Positions 44,147 to 54,297 of a stretch of DNA of 64,000 bases are shown in pieces (the stretch's first letter is position 1; every line of letters starts with the position of its first letter). Source of the stretch: Neorhizobium alkalisoli (lineage in GTDB: Bacteria > Pseudomonadota > Alphaproteobacteria > Rhizobiales > Rhizobiaceae). The position numbers were made by a program, and so were the translations under genes. Location of the stretch: the NCBI RefSeq assembly GCF_007829835.1, contig NZ_VIWP01000004.1, forward strand, positions 62,001-126,000, written 5' to 3'. A model generated the notes under the pieces. It made no database searches. It saw only the letters and a list, made by a program, of their open reading frames with translations, and was not told the DNA's origin.

Positions 44147-47029
44147 TCAGAGCGTGCGGGTGATGTGTTCCACGCGGAAGCACTCGATCGTGTCGCCGGC
44201 GCGGATGTCTTCGTAATTCTCGAAGGCCATACCGCATTCCTGGCCCATCGGCACTTCGGAAACTTCGTCCTTGAAGCGCTTGAGGGTCTTGAGCTTGCCT
44301 TCGTGGATGACGACGTTGTCGCGCACCAGGCGGACGCCTGCGCCACGTTCGACCTTGCCTTCGACGACACGGCAACCGGCAACCTTGCCGACCTTGGTGA
44401 TGTTGAAGACTTCCAGGATCTCGGCATTGCCGAGGAAGGTTTCGCGACGTTCCGGCGAAAGCAGGCCCGACATCGCTGCCTTCACGTCATCCACCAGATC
44501 GTAGATGATGTTGTAGTAGCGGATCTCTATGCCGTTGCGCTCGGCAACCGTACGGGCCTGTGCATTGGCACGGACGTTGAAGCCGATGATCGCGGCGTTG
44601 GATGCCTCGGCAAGCGAGATATCCGATTCCGTGATCGCGCCTGCGCCCGAATGGACGATGCGGGCACGCACTTCGTCGGTGCCGAGCTTGTCGAGCGATG
44701 CGATGATCGCTTCGACCGAACCCTGCACGTCGGCCTTGATGACCAGCGGGAATTCCTTGAAGCCGGTATCCTGCAGCTTGCTCATCATCTGCTCGAGCGA
44801 ACCGCGCTGGCCGGTCTGGCGTGCGACAGCCTTGTCGCGTGCCAGGCGCTGGCGGTATTCGGAGATTTCACGAGCGCGGCTTTCGTTCTCGACGACGGCG
44901 AAGCGGTCACCCGCAGCCGGCGTGCCGGAAAGGCCAAGGATTTCGACCGGCATGGCCGGACCGGCTTCCTTGACGTGGTCGCCCTTGTCGTTGACGAGGG
45001 CGCGGACACGGCCCCACTGATCGCCGGCAACGATGATCTGGCCAGGCTTCAGCGTACCCTTCTGGACGAGCACGGTCGCAACCGCACCACGGCCACGGTC
45101 GAGCTGGGCTTCGATCACGGTACCTTCGGCAGTCCGGTTCGGATCGGCCTTGAGGTCGAGGATTTCGGCCTGCAGCAGGATCGCTTCGAGCAGCTTGTCG
45201 AGGTTCAGCTTGTTCTTCGCCGAAACTTCGACGTCGAGCACTTCACCGCCCAAGGATTCCACGAAGACTTCGTGCTGCAGCAGCTGCTGGCGCACTTTTT
45301 CCGGCTTCGCTTCGTGCTTGTCGATCTTGTTGATCGCCACGATGATCGGAACACCAGCCGCCTTGGCGTGGTTGATGGATTCGATCGTCTGCGGCATCAC
45401 GCTGTCGTCGGCAGCAACGACCAGGACGGCGATATCGGTCGCCTGGGCGCCGCGGGCACGCATCGCGGTAAACGCGGCGTGGCCGGGGGTGTCGATGAAG
45501 GTGATCTTCTGACCGTTCTGCTCGACCTGATAGGCGCCGATATGCTGGGTAATGCCACCGGCTTCACCCGAAACGACGCTCGTCTGACGGATGGCGTCGA
45601 GCAGCGAGGTCTTGCCGTGGTCGACGTGACCCATGATCGTCACGACCGGCGGACGGGAAACCATTTCGCCTTCGTCGTCGGCCTGGTTGAAGATGCCTTC
45701 TTCAACGTCGGATTCCGAAACGCGCTTGACGGTATGACCGAATTCGCCGGCGATGAGTTCTGCGAGGTCGGCGTCGATGACGTCGCCCGGCTTCATCATC
45801 TGGCCTTCCTTCATCAGGTACTTGATGACGTCGACAGCACGTTCAGACATACGCTGCGACAGTTCCTGAATGGTGATGGTTTCCGGCAGGATGACTTCGC
45901 GCATGACCTTTTCGCGCGTTTCCTGCATCTGGCTGCGGCGGAATTTCTCCTGCCGGCGGCGCATGGCGGCCATCGAACGGCCACGGGCGTTGCCGTCGTC
46001 ATCCGTGCTGGCAGCGGTAATCGTCAGCTTGCCCTGGCGGCGACCTTCGTCACCCTTCGGACGTGCCGGCGGCTTGGCCGGAGCCGGAGCCGGTACACGA
46101 CCGCGACCCGGAATGATGCGTGCTGCGGGACGCTCTTCTTCGTCGTCCTGACCGCGGCGGCGGCCTGCGACCGGCTGGCCGGCAGGTGCAGCAGCACCAG
46201 GCGCCGGACGCGGCGGCTGCGGACGATTGTCAGGCGTGCGGCTGGCCGGCGCTTCGCGCTCGGAGGTCCGTGCGGCAGCCGGAGCCGGAGCGGCTTCGGC
46301 AACAACGGGCTCTTCAACGACCGGCGGACGGTTCTTGGCTTCTTCCGCCAGACGGGCGGCTTCGGCAGCTTCCTCGACCTTGCGACGTTCTTCTTCGACC
46401 TTGCGGCGGGCTTCGTCTTCGGCACGCTGCTTGGCTTCGATGACTTCGCGGGCCTGCGCTTCCATCAGCGCGCGGCGACGGGCTTCCATCTCGCCTGCCG
46501 ACAGATCGTGCAGGACGTTCGGACGCTGCTGCTGGCGCGGAGCCGAGCTGGACTGCTGCGGACGCTGGTTGCCCTGCTGGCCACCACCCGGGCGCTGACC
46601 GCCCTGCGAACCGCCCGGGCGCTGGCCCTGGTTATTGTAGCCGCCCGGGCGCTGGCCCTGCGGGGAAGGCGTGTGCATGCGCGGTGCCGGTGCAGCGGGC
46701 TGCGCCGGGCGCGGCGGCTGCTGCTGCGGTGCGGGCTGCTGAACCTGCGGCTGAGCCGCAGCGACCGTCTCGACCGGGCGCGGTGCGGCAACCGGTGCTG
46801 CTGCTGCTGCAACGGGCGCAGGGGCTGGCGCAGCAGGTGCTGCCGCCGGAGTAAATGCTGGCTTTTCGTCCATCGGGCGGGTCGGGCGACGCTTTACCGT
46901 CTCGACGACGACCGCCTTGGTGCGGCCGCGACCCATGTCCTGGCGCACCGTACCCTGCGTCACACCCGACGGCTTCAGGGTAAGGGTCTTCTTCACGCCC
47001 AGTGTCTTGTCGTCTTTATTATCGGTCAT
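44147..47029 (-). CDS. infB: Translation initiation factor IF-2
   Basis: A 960-residue GTPase that delivers initiator tRNA to the 30S subunit. The N-terminal half (about 1-420) is low-complexity Ala/Pro/Gln/Gly and charged helix ([16 protein letters not shown]). The IF2_N motif ([20 protein letters not shown]) and the G-domain follow (G1 [14 protein letters not shown]3 DTPGHAAF, G4 NKIDKH), then beta-barrel domains. The ATG at 47029 follows AGGAACGGA. The gene follows ylxR in the conserved nusA-ylxR-infB order. A terminator follows, and rbfA is not next, unlike in most proteobacteria. Confidence 0.97.
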   Translation of the reverse strand: MTDNKDDKTLGVKKTLTLKPSGVTQGTVRQDMGRGRTKAVVVETVKRRPTRPMDEKPAFTPAAAPAAPAPAPVAAAAAPVAAPRPVETVAAAQPQVQQPAPQQQPPRPAQPAAPAPRMHTPSPQGQRPGGYNNQGQRPGGSQGGQRPGGGQQGNQRPQQSSSAPRQQQRPNVLHDLSAGEMEARRRALMEAQAREVIEAKQRAEDEARRKVEEERRKVEEAAEAARLAEEAKNRPPVVEEPVVAEAAPAPAAARTSEREAPASRTPDNRPQPPRPAPGAAAPAGQPVAGRRRGQDDEEERPAARIIPGRGRVPAPAPAKPPARPKGDEGRRQGKLTITAASTDDDGNARGRSMAAMRRRQEKFRRSQMQETREKVMREVILPETITIQELSQRMSERAVDVIKYLMKEGQMMKPGDVIDADLAELIAGEFGHTVKRVSESDVEEGIFNQADDEGEMVSRPPVVTIMGHVDHGKTSLLDAIRQTSVVSGEAGGITQHIGAYQVEQNGQKITFIDTPGHAAFTAMRARGAQATDIAVLVVAADDSVMPQTIESINHAKAAGVPIIVAINKIDKHEAKPEKVRQQLLQHEVFVESLGGEVLDVEVSAKNKLNLDKLLEAILLQAEILDLKADPNRTAEGTVIEAQLDRGRGAVATVLVQKGTLKPGQIIVAGDQWGRVRALVNDKGDHVKEAGPAMPVEILGLSGTPAAGDRFAVVENESRAREISEYRQRLARDKAVARQTGQRGSLEQMMSKLQDTGFKEFPLVIKADVQGSVEAIIASLDKLGTDEVRARIVHSGAGAITESDISLAEASNAAIIGFNVRANAQARTVAERNGIEIRYYNIIYDLVDDVKAAMSGLLSPERRETFLGNAEILEVFNITKVGKVAGCRVVEGKVERGAGVRLVRDNVVIHEGKLKTLKRFKDEVSEVPMGQECGMAFENYEDIRAGDTIECFRVEHITRTL

Positions 47030-47130
47030 TCCGTTCCTGTTCCTTCGCACAGGAACGGATGGAAGCCATCAGAACCTGTCGTTTAATCCGTACATATCGA
47101 TAGGCGTCCGGCTAAAGCCGGTGACCCGCA

Positions 47131-47823
47131 TCATTCTTTCGGCATGTCAGCGACACCCTTGGTCTGGGACAGACCGCCCTTGCGGTACTGTTCAAGTAGG
47201 TTTGCGCGCTTCACTACACCCTCACCCGCCTGTCCCGCAAGCGCGCAGGCATGGATAAAAGCATTCGCGGCCATCACTTCGTCCAATTCGGCTCCAGTGA
47301 AGAGCGAAAAGGACGGAATGTCTTCCCCGGTGCCTGAACCGAGCATCCAGGCCTTGCGGGCCTGGTCTATCTTTCGAACGCCGTCGGCCGCCGCATCGGA
47401 TGCGTGGAAGACGGCAAGTGCTGCGCCGGAGCGCACGGCGGCATCGACCTTCATGGCGCCAGTCACGAATTGGGACGCCTTGCGGGCCATGTTCATCATG
47501 CCGATCAGATCGGCTGCGAGCAGCCGGTCAACAAGGGCGCCGAGATCGGCGTCGGGCTTCACCCCGGTCTTCAGTGCCCGGGCAAAAATGTTCTTGGCGA
47601 TCGCACGCTCGACAAGCGCGCGTTCCGCCTTGACCCAGCAGCCCCGGCCCGGAAGCTGACGCTTCAGGTCCGGCACCACCTGGCCGTTGGGGCCGGCCAC
47701 GAAGCGGATCAGCGTTTCCGGCGATCCAGCCTCACGGGTGACGATGCAGGTACGGTCGTTCACGGTAATGTCGCCCAACCCGTCATCGTCATCGGCCTCC
47801 CGCTCCGTTGGGAGCGGTATCAT
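47131..47823 (-). CDS. YlxR-family RNA-binding protein (DUF448 plus L7Ae-like)
   Basis: A 230-residue protein whose N-terminal DUF448/YlxR domain has RTCIVTREAGSPETLIRFV and RQLPGRGCWVKAERALVERA. A C-terminal L7Ae-like domain (LLAADLIGMMNMARKASQ, VTGAMKVDAAVRSGAALAVF) is the alphaproteobacterial fusion form. Its start overlaps the nusA stop by 4 bases. The location between nusA and infB is conserved across bacteria. The family binds RNA, and its exact task in transcription or translation is unsettled. Confidence 0.9.
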   Translation of the reverse strand: MIPLPTEREADDDDGLGDITVNDRTCIVTREAGSPETLIRFVAGPNGQVVPDLKRQLPGRGCWVKAERALVERAIAKNIFARALKTGVKPDADLGALVDRLLAADLIGMMNMARKASQFVTGAMKVDAAVRSGAALAVFHASDAAADGVRKIDQARKAWMLGSGTGEDIPSFSLFTGAELDEVMAANAFIHACALAGQAGEGVVKRANLLEQYRKGGLSQTKGVADMPKE

Positions 47824-49424
47824 TCCTGTTCTGCGGCGTCCGCCTCCTCGGCCTCAGCTTCCGGCTGGGCGAGATCCGCTTCGGTGATCCAGCCGGCCAG
47901 AAGGCGAGCCTGTACGACCATGTTTTCGGCTTCGGCGCGCGAGACGTCGAACTTGGAGAACAGGCCTTCGAACTTCTTGGTTTCGCCGTCCTTGCGTTCG
48001 CTCCAGCCGACGAGATCGTCCGCGGCGCAACCGGCAAAGTCTTCGACCGTCTTGATGCCGTCTTCGCCGAGCGCGACCAGCATCTGGGCGGTGAGGCCGT
48101 CGATCTGCTTCAGTTCGTCCTGAACGCCGAGCTCCTTGCGCTTGGCATCCATCTCGGCTTCGATCCGCTCCAGATATTCCTTGGCGCGCATCTGGATTTC
48201 GTTGGCGGTGTCTTCGTCGAAACCGTCGATCGAGGCGATTTCGTTGAGGTCGACGTAAGCCAGTTCCTCGACGGCGGCAAAGCCTTCCGAAGCCAGAACC
48301 TGGCCGACCATTTCGTCGACATCGAGCGCTTCCATGAAGAGGTTGGTGCGCTCGTTGAATTCCTTCTGACGGCGTTCCGATTCTTCGGCTTCCGTCATGA
48401 TGTCGATATCCCAGCCGGTCAGCTGCGAGGCGAGACGGACGTTCTGGCCGCGGCGGCCGATGGCCAGCGACAGCTGCTCGTCCGGAACCACGACTTCGAT
48501 CCGCTCGGAATCTTCGTCGAGAACGACCTTGGCGACTTCAGCCGGCTGCAGGGCGTTGACGATGAAGGAAGCCGGATCCTGGCTCCACGGAATGATGTCG
48601 ATCTTTTCGCCCTGAAGCTCGCCGACAACGGCCTGAACGCGCGAACCGCGCATACCGACGCAGGCGCCGACCGGATCGATCGACGAATCGTTCGACAGAA
48701 CGGCGATCTTGGCGCGCGAACCCGGGTCACGGGCAACCGACTTGATCTGGATGATGCCGTCGTAGATTTCCGGCACTTCCATGGTGAACAGCTTCACCAT
48801 GAACTGCGGATGGGTACGCGACAGGAAGATCTGCGGGCCGCGCTGTTCGCGGCGGACGTCGTAGACGAAGGCGCGGACGCGGTCGCCGTAACGCATGTTT
48901 TCGCGCGGGATCATCTCGTCACGACGGATGATGCCTTCGCCACGGCCGAGATCGACGATCACGTTGCCGTATTCGACGCGCTTGACGGTGCCGTTGACGA
49001 TTTCGCCGACGCGGTCCTTGAACTCGTCGAACTGGCGGTCACGCTCGGCTTCGCGCACCTTCTGCACGATGACCTGCTTGGCCGACTGGGCGGCGATACG
49101 GCCAAAATCCATCGGCGGCAGCGGATCGGCAATGAAGTCGCCGATCTTGGCGTCGACATTGCGGTCGAGGGCGAGAGCCAGCGGGATCTGCGTGCCGTAG
49201 TCTTCCGCATGCTCGACCACTTCCAGAAGACGCTGCAGGCGGATTTCGCCGGTCTTGGAATTGATGTCGGCGCGGATATTGGTCTCGGAACCGTAACGCG
49301 AACGGGCGGCCTTCTGGATGGCATCGGCCATCGCTGCCAGCACGATCTCGCGATCGATGACCTTTTCACGGGCCACAGCATCTGCAATCTGCAGAAGTTC
49401 AAGCCGGTTTGCGCTCACTGCCAT
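47820..49424 (-). CDS. nusA: Transcription termination/antitermination factor NusA
   Basis: A 534-residue protein. The NusA N-terminal RNA-polymerase-binding domain (about 1-125: [19 protein letters not shown]) is followed by an S1 domain (about 135-200), KH1 and KH2 domains (about 205-345; [24 protein letters not shown]), a repeat-containing C-terminal part (about 360-500), and an acidic tail ending EEADAAEQE. It modulates pausing, termination and antitermination. It follows rimP by 66 bases and is coupled to ylxR. Confidence 0.96.
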   Translation of the reverse strand: MAVSANRLELLQIADAVAREKVIDREIVLAAMADAIQKAARSRYGSETNIRADINSKTGEIRLQRLLEVVEHAEDYGTQIPLALALDRNVDAKIGDFIADPLPPMDFGRIAAQSAKQVIVQKVREAERDRQFDEFKDRVGEIVNGTVKRVEYGNVIVDLGRGEGIIRRDEMIPRENMRYGDRVRAFVYDVRREQRGPQIFLSRTHPQFMVKLFTMEVPEIYDGIIQIKSVARDPGSRAKIAVLSNDSSIDPVGACVGMRGSRVQAVVGELQGEKIDIIPWSQDPASFIVNALQPAEVAKVVLDEDSERIEVVVPDEQLSLAIGRRGQNVRLASQLTGWDIDIMTEAEESERRQKEFNERTNLFMEALDVDEMVGQVLASEGFAAVEELAYVDLNEIASIDGFDEDTANEIQMRAKEYLERIEAEMDAKRKELGVQDELKQIDGLTAQMLVALGEDGIKTVEDFAGCAADDLVGWSERKDGETKKFEGLFSKFDVSRAEAENMVVQARLLAGWITEADLAQPEAEAEEADAAEQE

Positions 49425-49490
49425 TGTCGTTGGTCTCCGTAAGTCGGGATGTCTTCAAAACGTCGTGCCATCAGGCAGGACATTGTCTCG

Positions 49491-50081
49491 TTATTCTTCG
49501 TCTGGCTCGTCGTTCTGGTTGGCCGCCTGCTGCTTTGCCAGCTTGTCGGCCTTCAGCGCGTCGCGGATCAGGTCATCGGTCAGGATGAGCTTGCCCTCGG
49601 CCAGCGCCGTGAACGGGATCGTTACGCTCGGCGCTTCGCCATAGGCGACCTGGTCGCGCTCGATGGTAAAGCCTTCCGTATCCGCCGCGACGATCTTGCC
49701 GCGGAACCGCTTGCGATTGTCGACCATGATCGAGGTTTCGCATTTCACGATATGCCCGCTCCAGCGGGTGAAATCCGACTTGCGCACCATCGGCCGGTCG
49801 ATGCCGGGCGAGGACACTTCGAGATGATACTCTTTATCGATCGGATCTTCCACATCAAGAACGGGTGAGATCGCCGTCGAGACCGCCTCGCAGCCGTCGA
49901 CATCCATCGTGCCATCGTTGCGTTCGGCCATGATCTGCAGCGTCGCGCCGTTCTGGTTCAGCATCCGGACCCGCACGAGACGGAAATCCATGGAGGTGAG
50001 AACAGGCTCGATGATTTCGGCGATCCTGAGTTCGAGCCCGGTCTCGACGATGAGACGCGGCTCGTTTTCGATCTGCTGCAT
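49491..50081 (-). CDS. rimP: Ribosome maturation factor RimP
   Basis: A 196-residue protein needed for 30S maturation. Family features are [38 protein letters not shown], the motif [16 protein letters not shown] and a C-terminal SH3-like domain ([16 protein letters not shown]). The tail is acidic. It is the first gene of rimP-nusA-ylxR-infB and is preceded by a structured leader. Confidence 0.94.
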   Translation of the reverse strand: MQQIENEPRLIVETGLELRIAEIIEPVLTSMDFRLVRVRMLNQNGATLQIMAERNDGTMDVDGCEAVSTAISPVLDVEDPIDKEYHLEVSSPGIDRPMVRKSDFTRWSGHIVKCETSIMVDNRKRFRGKIVAADTEGFTIERDQVAYGEAPSVTIPFTALAEGKLILTDDLIRDALKADKLAKQQAANQNDEPDEE

Positions 50082-50154
50082 AAGCTCTCCGGTTCATGAT
50101 CCCCGCGGGTTACTCGGAGCGGGGCCAATGCTGGACTTGAAGCGATCGCCTAAC

Positions 50155-50241
50155 AAAAAAGAGCGGGTCCGGGAGGGCCCACTCTTCATCGGACGATCAA
50201 GAATATGGGCTGCATATACGCGCTTGGGGCGGCGATTGCAA
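50155..50241 (-). promoter_or_regulatory. rimP leader: promoter and terminator-like stem
   Basis: On the minus strand TTGCAA (50236-50241), a 17-base spacer and TATATG (50213-50218) form a good sigma-70 promoter. About 25 bases downstream of the expected start is a long stem (50175-50186 with 50159-50170, with G-U pairs) ending in six Ts (50155-50160). It lies 74 bases before the rimP start. A terminator at this place would attenuate the whole rimP-infB operon. A rimP leader motif has been described computationally; identity with it needs covariance testing. Confidence 0.6.
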
Positions 50242-50372
50242 GGGTTCGTGTTTTGCCGGCCTCCAACCCCTGCGGGCGGCATAATACCATCAGATCACTG
50301 GCCAAGTCGCTGGAATTCGATCTCCGATCGCCTATAACAATCTGGAACGAATATAAAAGACGAGGATGCGCG

Positions 50373-52004
50373 GTGCCGGAACGGATCTCGACCTTGGCCC
50401 CTTTCAAGGTGCCGACCTTCCGGATGATCTGGATCGCCAGTATCGCCTCCAATTTCGGCGGCCTCATCCAGGCCGTCGGCGCCGCCTGGATGATGACGGC
50501 AATTGCCAGTTCGCAGGATATGGTCGCGCTGGTCCAGGCCTCCAATGCCCTGCCGATCATGCTTTTCTCGCTGGTGGCCGGCGCACTCGCCGACAATTAC
50601 AATCGCCGCAGCCTGATGCTGACCGCGCAGCTTTTCATGCTGATCGTCTCGATCACGCTCACCGTCTTCGCCTATCTCGGCCTGCTGACCCCCTGGCTGC
50701 TGCTCGGCTTCACCTTCCTGATCGGCTGCGGCACGGCGCTCAACAATCCCTCCTGGCAGGCTTCGGTCGGCGACATGGTCCCGCGCGAAATCCTGCCCTC
50801 GGCCGTGACGCTGAACAGTGTCGGCTTCAACATCACCCGCAGCCTCGGCCCGGCCCTCGGCGGCGCGATCGTGGCTGCTGCAGGGGCCGCGGCCGCCTTC
50901 GCCGTCAATGCCTGCAGTTATCTTGCCATCATCTACGCGCTGTTCCGCTGGAAGCCGCAGCGGATCGACGACAGCCTGCCGCGCGAAACGCTTTTGCGCG
51001 CACTGTCGGCCGGTCTTGGTTATGTGGCCATGTCGCCGAACATCCTCAATGTCCTGCTGCGCGCGCTGATCTTCGGTTTTTCCGCCAGCGCCATCCTGGC
51101 ATTGCTGCCGATCGTCGCCCGCGATATCGTCCATGGCGGCCCGCTGACCTATGGCATCATGCTCGGCGCCTTCGGTGTCGGGGCAATCGCAGGCGCTATG
51201 TCCAATGCCAGACTGCGTGAAAAATTTTCGAGCGAAATCATCGTCCGATGTTCCTTCACCGGCTTTGCAGCCAGTGCCGCGGTGATCGGTATCAGCACCA
51301 ATGCCACGGTGACGACGCTCGTTCTCTTCATTCCCGGCGCCTGCTGGGTTCTCGCTCTGTCGCTGTTCAACACGACCGTGCAGCTCTCGACGCCGCGCTG
51401 GGTGGTCGGCCGGGCCTTGTCCTTCTACCAGACGGCGGCCTTTGGCGGCATTGCGGCCGGCAGCTGGATCTGGGGTCTCGCTTCGGATGGGCTTGGCGCG
51501 CCCGCGGCCCTGTCGATTGCAAGCCTTGCCATGCTCTTCGGCGCGGTCATTGGCTGGCGCATGCCGCTGCCGCAATTCGGCGACGTCAATGTCGATCCGC
51601 TCAACCGCTTCAACGCGCCGCTTCTCAGCCTCGACCTGCAGCCGCGCAGCGGCCCTGTCGTGCTGCTGATCGATTACCTGATCGACGAGAAGGACATTCC
51701 CGAGTTCTTGAGCCTGATGGCCCGCCGCCGCCGGGTCCGTATCCGTGATGGTGCCCGCCAATGGGCGCTGATGCGCGATCTCGAACATCCCGATACATGG
51801 ACCGAGACCTATCACACGGCCACCTGGGCCGATTATGTCCGCCACAACCAGCGCCGAACCCAGGCCGATGCGGAGATCTGGGATGCGATCCGCAAGCTGC
51901 ACCAGTCGGAAGACATGCCAAGGGTGCACCGGATGATCGAACGCCAGGCGATTCCGCCGAGCGACGACATCTTTCACAAGCCGCATATCGACCTGCATCA
52001 TTGA
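50373..52004 (+). CDS. MFS_3 family exporter with C-terminal soluble domain
   Basis: A 543-residue major facilitator with about 12 membrane segments in residues 15-410 (e.g. MIWIASIASNFGGLIQAVGA, ALADNYNRRSLMLTAQLFML). A cytoplasmic tail of about 120 residues resembles an antibiotic-biosynthesis-monooxygenase-type ferredoxin fold (GPVVLLIDYLIDEKDIPEFL, TETYHTATWADYVRHNQR). This is the architecture of the PF05977 'transmembrane secretion effector' group, related to the enterobactin exporter EntS. The substrate is unknown. The GTG at 50373 has GAGGA 8 bases upstream; the frame extends back to 50205 across the rimP promoter without homology. Confidence 0.82.
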   Translation: MPERISTLAPFKVPTFRMIWIASIASNFGGLIQAVGAAWMMTAIASSQDMVALVQASNALPIMLFSLVAGALADNYNRRSLMLTAQLFMLIVSITLTVFAYLGLLTPWLLLGFTFLIGCGTALNNPSWQASVGDMVPREILPSAVTLNSVGFNITRSLGPALGGAIVAAAGAAAAFAVNACSYLAIIYALFRWKPQRIDDSLPRETLLRALSAGLGYVAMSPNILNVLLRALIFGFSASAILALLPIVARDIVHGGPLTYGIMLGAFGVGAIAGAMSNARLREKFSSEIIVRCSFTGFAASAAVIGISTNATVTTLVLFIPGACWVLALSLFNTTVQLSTPRWVVGRALSFYQTAAFGGIAAGSWIWGLASDGLGAPAALSIASLAMLFGAVIGWRMPLPQFGDVNVDPLNRFNAPLLSLDLQPRSGPVVLLIDYLIDEKDIPEFLSLMARRRRVRIRDGARQWALMRDLEHPDTWTETYHTATWADYVRHNQRRTQADAEIWDAIRKLHQSEDMPRVHRMIERQAIPPSDDIFHKPHIDLHH

Positions 52005-52045
52005 TGATGATGGAGTCGTTTCGCTTTTGATCGGCGCCGAGGGCC

Positions 52046-52178
52046 GCCCCTCACCCCGCCTCCGCTACGCTCGGCGCACCCTCTCCCCGTAAACGGGGCG
52101 AGGGGAAGTGGTGAGGCTGCGGCATATACCTTCTCCCCGTCAGAACGGGGAGAAGGTCCCGGCAGGGGGATGAGGGGC
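52046..52178. repeat. RIME-like palindromic repeat, copy 2
   Basis: The same two-hairpin unit as at 11019, in inverted order. CCCTCTCCCCGTAAACGGGG is followed by CCTTCTCCCC...GGGGAGAAGG, bounded by GCCCCTCAC and TGAGGGGC. It fills the gap between the convergent MFS and transglycosylase genes and may end both transcripts. Confidence 0.85.
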
Positions 52179-52208
52179 AATTTCCGGCCACCGAACCCGA
52201 GGCTCAGC

Positions 52209-53453
52209 CTATTTCAACTTCGCCTTCAATGCCTCTTCCGGATAGCAGGTCGGCGCCATACCGTTCTTCGCCTGCCAGTCCCCGAGCGACCGCCGTGTCT
52301 TGAAACCCGGCAGACCATCGACATTGCCGACATCATAACCCTTGGCGACCAGCGCCTTCTGCATGGCCAGTACATCCGAGCGCAGCATTTTTCCGACATC
52401 GCCCCAGGATGCCTGGAAAGCGCCGCCGCCATTGGCAATGCGATCGGCGAGATTGCCGATGAACAGCGCATAGAGATCGGAATTGTTATATTGCTTCAGC
52501 ACGTAAAAATTTGGCGTGACGATGAATTCAGGCCCGCTGCGCCCGGCCGGAACCAGCATCATGCCATCGGCCTTGAGATCCGCCGCCGGAAAAGGCTTGC
52601 CGGAAACACGGGTGATCCCCGTCGCAGCCCAGGCCGAGATCGGCTTGGCCAGATCCGGCCCTTCCTGCGCGCAGGAGAGTTTTGCCGGGATTTTCACCTC
52701 GAAACCCCAGTCACGCCCGCGCTGCCAGCCTTCCTGTTGCAGGTAGTGGGCGATGGAGGCGAGCGCGTCCGGCACCGAATTCCAGATGTCCGGATGGCCG
52801 TTTTTGTCGAAATCGACCGCATATTTGAGATAGCTCGACGGCATGAATTGCGGTTGGCCGAGCGCGCCGGCCCAGGAGCTGCGCATGTCCGACGGATCGA
52901 CATCGCCCCGCTGCACCATTTTCAGTGCATCGATCAACTCGTCGCGAAACATGTCCTTGCGGGTCGACATGAAGGCTTTTGTCGCCAGAACGCGGATGGC
53001 CGAATAGGAGAGCTTTGCCTTGCCGAAACCGGATTCGCGGCCCCAGATTGCAACCACGATCTCGCCCGGCACGCCATAGGCCGCCTCGATCTGTTTCAGT
53101 GTCGAGGCATAGGTGGAGGCAAGCCCGCGCCCGGTCGTCGCCAGCATCTGCAGCCGCTTTTCCGAAAAATAGGCGCCGGGGGAGGAAAATTCCGCTTGGC
53201 TCTGGTCTTGTTGCTTCGGGGGCGTCGATCCCGGCGGCACGAGATCCGGCAGGCTCCAGTCGAGCTCGACGCCGGCAAACGCAGCCTTCAGCGTCTTTTC
53301 GGAAATCCCGGCCTTTTTTGCCTGTGGGCCAAGATCGCTGGCGATCCATCGCTGGAACTGCTTTTCGACGTCAGGCTTGTTTTGGGCAAGGGCGGGGAGA
53401 GGAAGGAGGGTGAGGAGAGTTGCCACCAGGATTTTGGCGGTTTGCGCCAGCAT
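52209..53453 (-). CDS. Lytic murein transglycosylase (MltB type)
   Basis: A 414-residue protein with a signal peptide (MLAQTAKILVATLLTLLPLP...ALAQ). An SLT_2/MltB catalytic domain (about 25-330) has the catalytic glutamate in VAIWGRESGFGKAK and the motif WAGALGQPQFMPSSYLKYAV. A C-terminal peptidoglycan-binding domain (about 345-400, VLAMQKALVAKGYDVGNVDG) follows. It cleaves murein with formation of 1,6-anhydroMurNAc, a possible source of sugars for the amino-sugar locus. The ATG at 53453 uses GAGGGGGGC as ribosome binding site, which lies inside an inverted-repeat element. Confidence 0.88.
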   Translation of the reverse strand: MLAQTAKILVATLLTLLPLPALAQNKPDVEKQFQRWIASDLGPQAKKAGISEKTLKAAFAGVELDWSLPDLVPPGSTPPKQQDQSQAEFSSPGAYFSEKRLQMLATTGRGLASTYASTLKQIEAAYGVPGEIVVAIWGRESGFGKAKLSYSAIRVLATKAFMSTRKDMFRDELIDALKMVQRGDVDPSDMRSSWAGALGQPQFMPSSYLKYAVDFDKNGHPDIWNSVPDALASIAHYLQQEGWQRGRDWGFEVKIPAKLSCAQEGPDLAKPISAWAATGITRVSGKPFPAADLKADGMMLVPAGRSGPEFIVTPNFYVLKQYNNSDLYALFIGNLADRIANGGGAFQASWGDVGKMLRSDVLAMQKALVAKGYDVGNVDGLPGFKTRRSLGDWQAKNGMAPTCYPEEALKAKLK

Positions 53454-53454
53454 G

Positions 53455-53608
53455 CCCCCCTCTGGCCTGCCGGCCATCTCCCCCACGGGTGGGGAGATCG
53501 GCTGGGCTTGGTTACGCAGCCCAAATCTCGACGGCTGAGGTGAGCGAGGCTTTACTACGATTCGATCTCCCCCCTTGTGGGGGAGATGGCCGGCAGGCCA
53601 GAGGGGGG
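53455..53608. repeat. 154-base element with perfect 31-base inverted repeats
   Basis: Bases 53455-53485 (CCCCCCTCTGGCCTGCCGGC...) are the exact reverse complement of 53578-53608. Within are GATCGG and GATCT borders and an unrelated core. The element lies between recR and mltB. Its left arm supplies the mltB ribosome binding site. It is non-coding, and its length and terminal repeats suit a rhizobial intergenic mosaic element or MITE-like unit of a family distinct from the five other repeats here. Confidence 0.8.
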
Positions 53609-53636
53609 TAAAGTTCCACATTCCAGCCTCCCGAAA

Positions 53637-54242
53637 TCAAATCGCCGTTCGTGCCCTGAGCGCTGCCGTCAGCGTACCCTCGTCGAGATAATCCAGCTCG
53701 CCGCCAACCGGCACGCCATGCGCAAGTCGGGTGATCTTCACCTCCAGCCCGGCCAGCTGGTCGGTTATATAGTGTGCTGTCGTCTGTCCTTCGACGGTCG
53801 CGTTGACGGCGATGATGATCTCGCGCACCACGCCTTCGCCCACCCGGTCGATCAGGCTGCGGATATTGAGATCGTCCGGCCCGACGCCGTCGAGCGGCGA
53901 CAGCGTGCCGCCGAGAACGTGATAGGCGGCGTTCATCGCGCCCGACCGTTCCAGCGCCCAGAGGTCCGAAACATCCTCGCAGACGATCAGCACCGACTGG
54001 TCGCGGCGAATATCCGTGCAGACGGTGCAGGGGTCGACGGTATCGACATTGCCGCAGCGCGAGCAGATTTTCACCTTGTCATAAGCCTCGCCCATCGCAT
54101 GCGAGAGGGGCCCGAGCAGCTGGTCTTTTTTCTTGATCAGATGCAGCGCCGCCCGGCGGGCGGACCGGGGGCCGAGGCCGGGTACCTTTGCCAGAAGCTG
54201 GATGAGTTTTTCGATTTCGGGGCCGGTGACTCGCTTTGCCAT
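53637..54242 (-). CDS. recR: Recombination mediator protein RecR
   Basis: A 201-residue DNA-repair protein of the RecFOR pathway. The N-terminal HhH region ([20 protein letters not shown]) is followed by the zinc finger ([16 protein letters not shown]) and Toprim domain ([35 protein letters not shown]). No Shine-Dalgarno sequence is visible before the ATG at 54242 (GATAAAAAAC). It is detached from dnaX-ybaB, with which it is usually contiguous, and is divergent from the MOSC gene. Confidence 0.94.
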   Translation of the reverse strand: MAKRVTGPEIEKLIQLLAKVPGLGPRSARRAALHLIKKKDQLLGPLSHAMGEAYDKVKICSRCGNVDTVDPCTVCTDIRRDQSVLIVCEDVSDLWALERSGAMNAAYHVLGGTLSPLDGVGPDDLNIRSLIDRVGEGVVREIIIAVNATVEGQTTAHYITDQLAGLEVKITRLAHGVPVGGELDYLDEGTLTAALRARTAI

Positions 54243-54297
54243 GTTTTTTATCTAGCCCATATGTCTGTAAAACGGAATCGTCGAAGGACTGCTCTTC

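Noticed and set aside
44165..47086. 973-residue open frame on the plus strand opposite infB
   Set aside because: It is the antisense shadow of infB; the composition follows from high-GC codon bias, and IF-2 motifs are clear on the minus strand.
47808..49442. 544-residue open frame opposite nusA
   Set aside because: Antisense shadow of nusA, without a ribosome binding site or recognisable domain.
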